Positions 1 through 6,055 of a stretch of DNA of 7,146 nt are shown here, piece by piece (position 1 is the first letter of the stretch; each line of letters begins with the position of its first letter). The translations under genes and the position numbers were made by a program. The stretch spans positions 1 through 7,146 of the forward strand of contig DBMG01000043.1 in NCBI GenBank assembly GCA_002304785.1, read 5' to 3'. The stretch is from Candidatus Accumulibacter sp. UBA704 (lineage in GTDB: Bacteria; Pseudomonadota; Gammaproteobacteria; Burkholderiales; Rhodocyclaceae). The notes under the pieces were generated by a model. It was not told where the DNA came from, made no database searches, and was given only the letters and a program-made list of their open reading frames with translations.

Positions 1-11
1 ACTGATTTCAT
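1..11 (-). CDS. Start of an unidentified fifth operon gene (partial, runs off left edge)
   Basis: Only three complete codons (Met-Lys-Ser) and two further bases are visible, so the product cannot be named. The start is supported by a near-perfect Shine-Dalgarno sequence, AGGAGG on the minus strand (plus positions 20-25), eight bases before an ATG (plus 9-11). It lies 41 bases downstream of the dehydratase stop codon on the same strand, so it is probably the next gene of the sugar-acid operon. A transporter or a 2-keto-3-deoxygluconate-processing enzyme would fit the context, but that is a guess. Confidence 0.55.
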
Positions 12-52
12 CGCTGACTCCTCCTGGTTGAAACAATGGAAGCAGATGCCGT

Positions 53-1300
53 TCACGGCGTCTGCAAGGTGCCGTCCACCAGACGCGTCTGCGTCCAGGT
101 GGTGACAGTCTTTTCGCACGGATACTTCGCGGCCTCGGTCTCGTCGATATCCACGCCGAGCCCCGGCTTGTCGTTGGCATAGACGTAGCCGTTGCGGAAC
201 TCCGGCAAGCCGGGAAAGACATCGAGCAGCGCTTCGCGTGGGCCTTTGAGCTCCTGGATCACGAAGTTGGGCGGCTCGGTGCCGGACCACTCCTGTACGC
301 CGAAATTGCGCGCGGCGAGGTCGATATGGATGTTGGCTGCGTGTGCCATCGGCGACATGTCGCCGGGGCCGTGCCAGGCGGTGCGCACTCCGAACTGCTC
401 GGCGAAGACTTGCAGCTTGCGGCCCGGCGTGATGCCGCCGACCTGGCTCAGATGCACACGGATGTAGTCGATCAGGCGCTCGACGATCAGCGTCTTCCAC
501 TCGAACGGGTGGTTGAACAGTTCGCCCTGCGCCAGTGGGATGTTGGTCTTGGCGCGCAGATGGCGCAGCCAGTCGCCCTCCTCCAGCGGAATCGCGTCCT
601 CGAGGAAGAACAGATCGAATTGCTCCATCTCGCAGGCAAACTTGATCGCCTCGATCGGCTTCAATCGTTCATGCACGTCGTGGCACAACTGCACGTCCCA
701 GCCGACGCGGCTGCGGATGCCCTCGAACAGCTTCACCGTCTCGCGCATGTACCGCCGGCTGTCGAGGTAGATGCCGTCCGGCGCGCCCGCCGGGGCGCTG
801 GCGGGGGCCTTGCCGTAGCCTCCTCCGCCGTAACCGCCGCTCTGGCAGCGGATGTGCGTGATGCCCTGCTCTCGGTACTTCTGGATGTTGTCGCACAGTT
901 CGGCCAGGTCCTTGCCGTCGGCATGCCGGTAAATGGGCACGCCTTCGCGCACCTTGCCGCCGAACAGCTGGTACAGCGGCATGTTGGCCAGCTTGCCCTT
1001 GATGTCCCACAGCGCCATGTCGATACCGGACATGGCGTTGTTCTCGATCGGGCCGTTGCGCCAGTAGGCGTTCTGGTGCATCAGCTGCCAGATCTCCTCG
1101 ATGGCTTCGGCGTCGCGGCCGACCAGCAGGGGCTTGAGGTATTCCTCGACCAGGCATTTGACGGCCACATGGCGATAGGCAAAGGTGGCGCAGCCCAGTC
1201 CGTACAAGCCCGGCTGGTTGGTTTCCACCTTCACCACCACCAGGTTGATGCCTTCGGGCGCGGTGAGGATGACCTTGACGTCGCTAATCAGGGTGCTCAA
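53..1300 (-). CDS. manD: ManD/RspA-subgroup sugar-acid dehydratase (D-mannonate/D-gluconate dehydratase family)
   Basis: This is a 415-residue enolase-superfamily enzyme expected to dehydrate an aldonic acid (D-mannonate or D-gluconate) to 2-keto-3-deoxy-D-gluconate in the cytoplasm. The N-terminal capping domain spans about residues 1-125, followed by the barrel. Likely Mg ligands are Asp208 (in CHDVHERL), Glu234 (in FLEDAIP) and Glu260 (in AQGELFNHP). His210 and His310 (in WHGPGD) are the expected acid/base residues, and Arg151 begins the glycine-rich active-site loop (about 151-180). The C-terminal run ending in VDGT before the last residues is typical of RspA-like members. Translation starts at TTG: an in-frame TAA lies two codons upstream, AGGA sits six bases before the TTG, and the next Met is residue 90. 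It follows idnD by 18 bases. Neighbouring idonate/gluconate dehydrogenases favour gluconate as the relevant acid. Family placement is firm; the true substrate is not, and Pro312 may mark a low-activity type. Confidence 0.86.
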   Translation of the reverse strand: MSTLISDVKVILTAPEGINLVVVKVETNQPGLYGLGCATFAYRHVAVKCLVEEYLKPLLVGRDAEAIEEIWQLMHQNAYWRNGPIENNAMSGIDMALWDIKGKLANMPLYQLFGGKVREGVPIYRHADGKDLAELCDNIQKYREQGITHIRCQSGGYGGGGYGKAPASAPAGAPDGIYLDSRRYMRETVKLFEGIRSRVGWDVQLCHDVHERLKPIEAIKFACEMEQFDLFFLEDAIPLEEGDWLRHLRAKTNIPLAQGELFNHPFEWKTLIVERLIDYIRVHLSQVGGITPGRKLQVFAEQFGVRTAWHGPGDMSPMAHAANIHIDLAARNFGVQEWSGTEPPNFVIQELKGPREALLDVFPGLPEFRNGYVYANDKPGLGVDIDETEAAKYPCEKTVTTWTQTRLVDGTLQTP

Positions 1301-1318
1301 TGGTTATCCTTTCGGCGG

Positions 1319-2359
1319 TCAGAAGGTCAGTTGCACTTTCATGTGCGCCTTGCGGTCGGACGCCATCTGGAAGGCTTCGACGGCACGGTCGATCGGCATC
1401 GTGGCAGTGATGATCGGCTTGACGTTGATGCGCCCTTCCTTGATCAGCCGCGCGGCCAGCGCATACTCCTGATGGAAGCGGAAGGCGCCGACGATGCGGA
1501 TTTCCTTGCCGACGATGGCGTTGATCGGGATCGCCACCTCGCCGGTGACGCCGACCTGGATCAGCGAACCGCGGGGGCGCAGCACCGGGAGCACGTCCTT
1601 GATCACCGCGCCGACGCCGGTGCATTCGATGGCGACGTCGAAGTACCCTTTGTCGGCGGTGAATTCCTCCGCGGCGAGACCGGGCGCCTGCGACACATTG
1701 ACGGTGCGCGTCGCGCCCATTTCGGCGGCCTTCTTCAACGCCGCGTCGTGCAGGTCGGTGGCCACCACTTCCAGCGCGCCGGCATAGCGCGCGGCGGCGA
1801 TCACCAGCGCGCCGATCGGGCCGGAGCCGGTGACGAGCACCCGCTTGCCGGTCAGGGAACCGGCCTGCTGCACGGCGTGCAGCGCAACGGAGAGCGGTTC
1901 GCAGCAGGCCGCTTCGCCGAGCGAGACCGTGTCGCCGACCGGCTCGCACTGGAATTCGCCGACGACGATCAATTCGCGGAAGGCGCCCTGGCTGTGCGGG
2001 ATGCGCATGGCGCTACCGTAGAACCACATATCCAGGCAGTGCTGTTGCTCGCCGGCCTGGCAGAACTTGCACTTGCCGCACGGACGGCTGGGGTTCAGCG
2101 CGATGCGGTCGCCCGGCTTGACCTTGGTGACCATGGCGCCGACCGCTTCGACGGTGCCGGCGACCTCGTGCCCTAGCACGATCGGCTCCTTGACGCGCAC
2201 AACGCCGAAGCCGCCGTCGAGGTAGTAATGCAAGTCCGAACCGCAGATGCCGCCGGCGCCGATTCTGACCAACACTTGGTCGTCGCCCATCTCGGCGACC
2301 GGCACGTTTTCGATCCGCAGGTCCTTTTCGGAATGAAGGACACAGGCTTTTGCTTCCAT
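1319..2359 (-). CDS. idnD: L-idonate 5-dehydrogenase (zinc alcohol dehydrogenase family)
   Basis: A 346-residue medium-chain dehydrogenase predicted to oxidise L-idonate to 5-keto-D-gluconate. The GroES-like domain holds the catalytic zinc residues Cys39 (GGICGSDLHYY), His64-Glu65 (LGHEVAG) and probably Glu154 (CEPLSVALHA). The structural zinc cysteines are Cys94, 97, 100 and 108. The Rossmann motif GSGPIG is at 178-183, and Asp202 at the end of the second strand suggests NAD preference. The protein matches E. coli IdnD, as I know it, along its whole length: GSAM near residue 115, KGYFDV at 237-242, GKEI near 284, FRF near 293 and the KVQL-F tail. An upstream in-frame extension exists, but ATG at 2359 has AGGAG six bases before it and gives the family length (IdnD about 343), so I use it. 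It lies 25 bases after idnO and 18 before the dehydratase. A related aldonate such as L-gulonate cannot be excluded. Confidence 0.88.
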   Translation of the reverse strand: MEAKACVLHSEKDLRIENVPVAEMGDDQVLVRIGAGGICGSDLHYYLDGGFGVVRVKEPIVLGHEVAGTVEAVGAMVTKVKPGDRIALNPSRPCGKCKFCQAGEQQHCLDMWFYGSAMRIPHSQGAFRELIVVGEFQCEPVGDTVSLGEAACCEPLSVALHAVQQAGSLTGKRVLVTGSGPIGALVIAAARYAGALEVVATDLHDAALKKAAEMGATRTVNVSQAPGLAAEEFTADKGYFDVAIECTGVGAVIKDVLPVLRPRGSLIQVGVTGEVAIPINAIVGKEIRIVGAFRFHQEYALAARLIKEGRINVKPIITATMPIDRAVEAFQMASDRKAHMKVQLTF

Positions 2360-2384
2360 GATTTGCTCCTGAATAAAACCGGGT

Positions 2385-3152
2385 TTAGAGGACGGACAGC
2401 CAGCCGCCGTCGACGTAAATGATCTGGCCGTTGACGTAATTGGACGCATCGGAGGCCAGGTAGACGGCCGTACCCGCCAGTTCTTCCGGCTTGCCCCAGC
2501 GTCCGGCCGGGTTGCTGCTCTTGACCCAGGCGTCGAATTCCGGGTTGTCGATCAGCGCGGTATTCATCTCGGTGAGGATGTAGCCCGGGCCGATCGAGTT
2601 GGCCTGGATGTTGAATTTGGCCCATTCCGCGGCCATCGAGCGGGTGAGCATCTTGATGCCGCCCTTGGCCGCAGTGTAGGGCGCCACCGTGGCGCGCGCA
2701 GCTTCGCTGACCAGCGAGGCGATATTGATGATCTTGCCGCCGCGGCCCCGCGCAATCATGCGCTTGGCGGCCTCGCGGCCGACGACGAAGGCGGCGGTGA
2801 GGTTGGTATCGAGCACACGCTGCCAGTCTTTGAGTTCCAGTTCAACCATCGGCTTGCGGAACTGGATGCCGGCGTTGTTGATCAGGATGTCGACCTCGAC
2901 GCCTTCCTCGTCGAACGCCTGGAAGGCAGCGATCACGGCCGCCTCGTCGGCAACATCGAATACCGCGCCGCGCGCCTTGTATCCCTTCTCCTGCAACCGG
3001 GCCACTGCTTCGTCGACGGCCGGTTGCTGCCGGCCATTCACGATCACTGTCGCGCCCGCTTCACCCAGCCCCTCCGCCAGAGAGAAGCCGATGCCGCGCA
3101 CCGAGCCGGTGATCAGGGCCGTGCGCCCGGTCAGGTCGAAAAGGGAAGGCAT
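2385..3152 (-). CDS. idnO: Gluconate 5-dehydrogenase (5-ketogluconate reductase), SDR family
   Basis: A 255-residue classical short-chain dehydrogenase predicted to interconvert 5-keto-D-gluconate and D-gluconate. The nucleotide-binding motif TGSVRGIG is at residues 15-22 and NNAG at 92-95. Asn117, Ser146, Tyr159 and Lys163 form the catalytic tetrad. The PGYI-TEM segment (189-196) and the C-terminal VDGG (247-250) are typical of the Gno/IdnO group, and length and layout match E. coli IdnO (254 residues). Arg41 after the second strand (NGR) suggests NADP(H) preference. The ATG is preceded by GAGGA at a somewhat long nine-base spacing. It is the second gene of the operon, 43 bases after gntR and 25 before idnD. 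Its pairing with idnD strongly supports the idonate/5-ketogluconate assignment. Homologues are also annotated 2-deoxy-D-gluconate 3-dehydrogenase (KduD), which is the main alternative. Confidence 0.85.
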   Translation of the reverse strand: MPSLFDLTGRTALITGSVRGIGFSLAEGLGEAGATVIVNGRQQPAVDEAVARLQEKGYKARGAVFDVADEAAVIAAFQAFDEEGVEVDILINNAGIQFRKPMVELELKDWQRVLDTNLTAAFVVGREAAKRMIARGRGGKIINIASLVSEAARATVAPYTAAKGGIKMLTRSMAAEWAKFNIQANSIGPGYILTEMNTALIDNPEFDAWVKSSNPAGRWGKPEELAGTAVYLASDASNYVNGQIIYVDGGWLSVL

Positions 3153-3195
3153 GGGCTTGTGTCCTCGTAATCAGATAAAGATGGAGATCCGGCGA

Positions 3196-3933
3196 TCAGG
3201 AGCGAGCCGGGGAAGCCTCGTTGTCGAGGCATTGCTGAAGATCCTTGGTCGCGTGTTCGATCAGGGCGAGCGCGGCCTTCTGCGCCGCGTCGGCGTTGCC
3301 CTCCACGATGTGGCGGCATAGCGTCTCATGCGCCGGCAGGGATTCCCTTGGCCCGCCGGGCTTCTGCGAGACGATTTCGAACCCCCGGCGCAGCACAGCG
3401 GATAGTCCGACTTTCATCTGCCGGACGAACTGATTGCCGCTCGACGCCAGGATGGCGGTGTGGAAGGCGAGATCGGCGGAAACGTAATCGCCGTGCCCCT
3501 CCACGGCACGCTGCATTCCTTCGAACGCTGCCCGGATGGCCTTGCGCTCGTCGTCGGTGGCACGCAACGCGGCGAGGCGCGCGGCCGCCGGTTCGACAAT
3601 ACCGCGCAGTTCCATGAGGTCCCTCGACATTTCCTGATCCGCACCCGAAGCCTGCGTCCGCCAGACGATGATATCCGGATCGAAGAGGTTCCATTCCGAA
3701 GGCCCCAAGACCAGCGTGCCGACCTTGCGCCGTACATCCAGCATGCCCTTCGCGGCAAGCGACTTGACCGCTTCGCGGATGACGATGCGGCTGAAGGCAA
3801 AACGCTCGCATAGCTCGTTTTCCGACGGCAGGATCTGGCCCGGCTGATAACGCCCGGTACAGATATCGAGACCGAGACGGTCAAGAACCTGCCGTTGAAA
3901 AGTGGTACGCGGAGCCGTCACGATTTCGTCCAT
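3196..3933 (-). CDS. GntR-family transcriptional repressor, FadR/FCD subfamily
   Basis: A 245-residue DNA-binding regulator, expected to repress its own sugar-acid operon and be released by a pathway acid. The winged helix spans about residues 12-77 and contains the GntR signature (LPSENELCERFAFSRIVIRE, 35-54; GTLVL, 72-76). A linker with WNLFDPDIIVW (81-91) follows, a motif seen in FadR-like regulators of sugar-acid catabolism such as DgoR. The C-terminal FCD domain (about 105-232) shows probable metal ligands Asp154, His158, His202 and His227, consistent with a carboxylate-type effector held by a metal. An in-frame TGA lies two codons before the ATG, so the start is fixed, but no clear Shine-Dalgarno precedes it. 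It is the first gene of the minus-strand operon and diverges from glpD. The effector (idonate, gluconate or 5-ketogluconate) is inferred from neighbours only. Confidence 0.92.
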   Translation of the reverse strand: MDEIVTAPRTTFQRQVLDRLGLDICTGRYQPGQILPSENELCERFAFSRIVIREAVKSLAAKGMLDVRRKVGTLVLGPSEWNLFDPDIIVWRTQASGADQEMSRDLMELRGIVEPAAARLAALRATDDERKAIRAAFEGMQRAVEGHGDYVSADLAFHTAILASSGNQFVRQMKVGLSAVLRRGFEIVSQKPGGPRESLPAHETLCRHIVEGNADAAQKAALALIEHATKDLQQCLDNEASPARS

Positions 3934-3939
3934 AGGTCA

Positions 3940-3969
3940 TATGTATCACGTTTGAACAAAACAAGTCAA
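3940..3969 (-). promoter_or_regulatory. Candidate promoter of the gntR-idnO-idnD-manD operon
   Basis: On the minus strand, TTGACT (plus 3964-3969, five of six to the -35 consensus) is followed after 18 bases by TACATA (plus 3940-3945). TACATA is a poor -10 by itself but is preceded by TG and one base, as in extended -10 promoters. The predicted start would fall at or within a few bases of the gntR ATG, which fits the lack of a ribosome binding site there. It has not been tested, and other promoters in the intergenic region are possible. Confidence 0.4.
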
Positions 3970-4233
3970 CCGATCGGAACGCTATGACGAACTGCCATCG
4001 ATCGGCGCCACCACCCGTGAAAAAACGACCGCAAGCGATTTGAAAGCAAACGGAAAGCAAAGCGACAGCCTGACCATCATCGCTTGCGCAAGGCCCGTCA
4101 TACTTGCGGGAAAAAGACCGCCACCACCCTCCGAATTCACGCGCATTCCGACGCAAGCGCCCCCATTCTCAGTGCTCTCATCGAGTGACGATCGGGCAAC
4201 AAAACATTTGTCAATCCGAAAGACGGTTTTCGA

Positions 4234-4262
4234 TTGACACCATTGAAACAAAAAAGTAACGT
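4234..4262 (+). promoter_or_regulatory. Candidate glpD promoter
   Basis: A perfect TTGACA -35 hexamer lies at 4234-4239. The best-spaced -10 (17 bases on, TAACGT at 4257-4262) matches only three of six positions, so the promoter is weak by sequence or depends on an activator. A second -35-like TTGAAA lies at 4243-4248, with an equally weak -10 (TTTAGA, 4267-4272). Either -10 overlaps the first GlpR-like palindrome, as expected for a repressed promoter. Confidence 0.35.
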
Positions 4263-4277
4263 TCGTTTTAGAACAAA
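4258..4277. promoter_or_regulatory. GlpR-like operator 1
   Basis: The core GTTCGTTTTAGAAC (4261-4274) is an inverted repeat with GTTC/GAAC arms. Compared with the E. coli GlpR operator consensus as I know it (core GTTCGWTAWCGAAC), the core matches 12 of 14 positions and the full 20-base window 16 of 20. It sits between the candidate -35 and the glpD start codon, abutting operator 2. Placement before a glycerol-3-phosphate dehydrogenase gene makes a GlpR-type (DeoR family) repressor site likely. Confidence 0.6.
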
Positions 4278-4296
4278 AAATTCGTATACGAACAGC
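4277..4296. promoter_or_regulatory. GlpR-like operator 2
   Basis: TTCGTATACGAA at 4281-4292 is a perfect 12-base palindrome. It shares TTCG/CGAA arms and central spacing with the E. coli GlpR operator, and the 20-base window matches that consensus at 14 positions. Its centre is 19 bases from that of operator 1, roughly two helical turns, so two repressor units could bind side by side on nearly the same face of the DNA. Confidence 0.6.
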
Positions 4297-4300
4297 AATC

Positions 4301-4318
4301 AAGTCATACATAAGTCAT
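4301..4318 (+). repeat. Short direct repeat in the glpD leader
   Basis: AAGTCAT occurs at 4301-4307 and again at 4312-4318, an 11-base period or about one helical turn, just downstream of the GlpR-like palindromes and 21 bases before the glpD start codon. It could be a binding site for a further regulator or chance in AT-rich DNA. I know no regulator with this exact half-site. Confidence 0.3.
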
Positions 4319-4338
4319 TAACGATCAGGTTGGGCGGA

Positions 4339-5955
4339 ATGAAAAGAAACGAAGTGCTCGAATCCCTGAAGAAGGGGGATTTGTTCGATCTGCTGATCAT
4401 CGGCGGCGGTGCTACCGGGTGCGGCATTGCCGTGGATGCCGCCAGTCGCGGCCTGAAAGTCGCACTGGTGGAAAAGTACGACCTCGCCGAAGGCACCAGC
4501 AGCCGCAGCACCAAACTGGTTCACGGCGGCGTTCGCTACCTTGAAGCGGCGGTCAAGAAACTCGACAGGGCTCAGTACAACCTGGTGAAGGAAGCGCTCC
4601 AGGAACGGGGAATCTTCCTGCAGAACGCCCCTCACTTGGCCAACGCGCTGCCGCTGGTCACTCCCCTCTACAAATGGCTGGAAGTCCCCTACGTCTATGC
4701 CGGATTGCTGATGTACGACATGCTGGCCGGAGATAAGGGGCTCGGCAAGAGCTACGTCATCGGCCGCAAGGAAGCGCTCGAACGCTTTCCGATGCTCAAG
4801 CGAGAAGGACTGAAAGCCGGCGTCGTCTATTACGACGGACAGTTCAACGATGCCCGCATGGCGGTCACGCTGGCCCTGACCGCACGGAATCACGGCGCCG
4901 CCATCGCCAACCACGTCGAGGCCGTCGCCCTCGACAAGGACGATAGCGGCAGACTCTGCGGCGCGCGCGTGCGCGACGCCATCACCGGCGAGGAATTCAC
5001 GATTCGCGCCCGTGGCGTGATCAACGCCGCAGGACCTTTCGTCGACCGCATCCGGCAGATGGACGACACCTCGGCCGCTCCGGTGCTCAAAGCCGCATCA
5101 GGCATCCATATCGTGCTGTCCAGCCGCTTCGTGCCGCCGGATACCGGCTTGCTGATCCCGAAGACCGAAGACGGCCGGGTGCTGTTCGTTTTGCCGTGGC
5201 AAGGCCAGGCGCTGATCGGCACCACGGACAACCCGGCCGAAATTACCGACCACCCGAGAGCCACGGAAGAGGAGATCGAGTACGTCCTTCGGCACATCAA
5301 CCAGTACTTCGACCTTTCGGTGAAACGTAGCGACGTCAAATCGGTATGGTCGGGGCTCCGTCCGCTGGTACAGTTCGACGAAACCGCGAATACCGCGCAA
5401 CTGGTTCGCGAGCACCTGCTGATGCTCAGCGCGTCCGGATTGCTTTCCATGGCCGGAGGGAAATGGACCTCCTATCGCAAGATGGCCGAGGAAGCCGTGG
5501 ATCAGGCCATCGCCACCTTCCAGCTGAAACCGGCCCGCGGATGCCAGACGCTCAATCTCCGCCTTCAGGGCGCGGAGAATTTCGCCCCGGGAATCGCCAA
5601 GGTCCTGCGCGACGACTACGGTCTAGCGGCCGATGTGGCTGACCACCTGTTGCATGCATTCGGCGACAAGGCCATGTGCGTGGCCCGGCTGGCCAAAGAG
5701 GGATTGGACGCCCGCCTCCATCCCGACCATCCCTTCATCGATGCCGAAGTGGTGTATTCTGCGCGCCACGAGTTTGCCGAGCATGCCTCGGACGTCCTGA
5801 CCCGCAGAATCCCCCTGGCTCTTCTCGACAACGCCGCCGCGCAGGCAGTCGTCCCGCGCGTCGTCGCGTTGATGGGCGACGTCCACGAATGGAATCAGGA
5901 AAGGCGTGTTGCGGAAGCCGAAGCGAGCCTGCGGCGACTGCAAACCTCGATCTGA
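4339..5955 (+). CDS. glpD: FAD-dependent glycerol-3-phosphate dehydrogenase
   Basis: A 538-residue flavoprotein that oxidises sn-glycerol-3-phosphate to dihydroxyacetone phosphate and passes electrons to quinone at the inner membrane. The FAD-binding fold begins with GGGATG (22-27) and Glu45 at the end of the second strand. The family signature TSSRSTKLVHGGVRYL is at 53-68. Substrate/flavin-site segments include YYDGQFNDARM (163-173), WSGLRPL (337-343) and GGKWTSYRKMAEEAVD (373-388). The C-terminal cap domain covers about 404-530. ATG 4339 is chosen: the frame opens further upstream, but that part encodes polar sequence, starts at the TTG of the -35 hexamer and overlaps the operators. The ribosome binding site is weak (purine-rich GGGCGGA directly before the ATG, AGG ten bases before it). 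LPLYKW-like and MYDMLAG segments (about 105-131) and the DGQFNDAR motif resemble mitochondrial GPD2 more than E. coli GlpD. It diverges from the gntR operon and precedes the TRAP binding protein by 100 bases. No glpK, glpF or glpR is in view. Confidence 0.94.
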   Translation: MKRNEVLESLKKGDLFDLLIIGGGATGCGIAVDAASRGLKVALVEKYDLAEGTSSRSTKLVHGGVRYLEAAVKKLDRAQYNLVKEALQERGIFLQNAPHLANALPLVTPLYKWLEVPYVYAGLLMYDMLAGDKGLGKSYVIGRKEALERFPMLKREGLKAGVVYYDGQFNDARMAVTLALTARNHGAAIANHVEAVALDKDDSGRLCGARVRDAITGEEFTIRARGVINAAGPFVDRIRQMDDTSAAPVLKAASGIHIVLSSRFVPPDTGLLIPKTEDGRVLFVLPWQGQALIGTTDNPAEITDHPRATEEEIEYVLRHINQYFDLSVKRSDVKSVWSGLRPLVQFDETANTAQLVREHLLMLSASGLLSMAGGKWTSYRKMAEEAVDQAIATFQLKPARGCQTLNLRLQGAENFAPGIAKVLRDDYGLAADVADHLLHAFGDKAMCVARLAKEGLDARLHPDHPFIDAEVVYSARHEFAEHASDVLTRRIPLALLDNAAAQAVVPRVVALMGDVHEWNQERRVAEAEASLRRLQTSI

Positions 5956-5996
5956 CGACGACCCAGGAGCCGAGCCATCGACGAACAGGAAGCAGC

Positions 5997-6028
5997 AGAA
6001 CTTTTTTTGCAGGAAAAACAGTAGTTCT
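5997..6028 (+). promoter_or_regulatory. Imperfect hairpin in the leader between glpD and dctP
   Basis: AGAACT (5997-6002) pairs with AGTTCT (6023-6028), and the T-run after the first arm can continue pairing with AAAAA at 6014-6018 around a small loop, leaving a short bulge. It is A/U-rich and lacks a trailing T-run, so it is not a standard terminator. It could shape the 5' end of a dctP transcript or mark an RNA-processing point between the two genes. No clear independent dctP promoter is seen in this 100-base gap. Confidence 0.3.
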
Positions 6029-6055
6029 TCATCCCAATAACACGGAGGTCACACC

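Larger units (their letters stand above)
3934..4338. other. Divergent intergenic region between gntR operon and glpD
   Basis: A 405-base stretch with no convincing gene. Short open frames in it lack ribosome binding sites and recognisable protein character. The left edge carries the candidate gntR-operon promoter. The central part (about 3990-4200) shows no structure I can name. The right part (about 4200-4320) is clearly richer in A and T and carries the glpD promoter candidates, two GlpR-like palindromes and a direct repeat. A GntR operator should also lie here, but I see no convincing palindrome for it. Confidence 0.8.

Noticed and set aside
326..2176. A 616-codon open frame on the plus strand opposite manD and idnD
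   Set aside because: It runs antisense to two genes with full family motifs. Its Asp/His/Val/Ala/Leu-rich translation is typical of a mirror frame in GC-rich coding DNA and shows no domain I recognise.
2360..2449. An N-terminal extension of idnD to position 2449
   Set aside because: It would overlap the idnO coding sequence. The ATG at 2359 has a strong ribosome binding site and matches the family length.
3951..3969. TTGA...TCAA inverted repeat near the gntR promoter as a GntR operator
   Set aside because: Only four bases pair in each arm and the inner positions do not match, too little to call an operator.
3971..4195. Three copies of CGATCGG (3971, 3999, 4189) considered as GntR operator sites
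   Set aside because: The same heptamer recurs many times inside the coding genes of this window (for example in the minus-strand operon), so it reflects general base composition rather than a regulatory site.
4040..4237. A 65-codon open frame in the divergent intergenic region
   Set aside because: It has no ribosome binding site and no recognisable protein character, and its end overlaps the glpD promoter candidate. Chance is the simplest explanation.
4234..4338. A longer glpD reading frame starting at the TTG at 4234
   Set aside because: That start coincides with the -35 hexamer, the extension covers both operator palindromes and encodes polar non-conserved sequence, and the ATG at 4339 gives a normal GlpD N-terminus.
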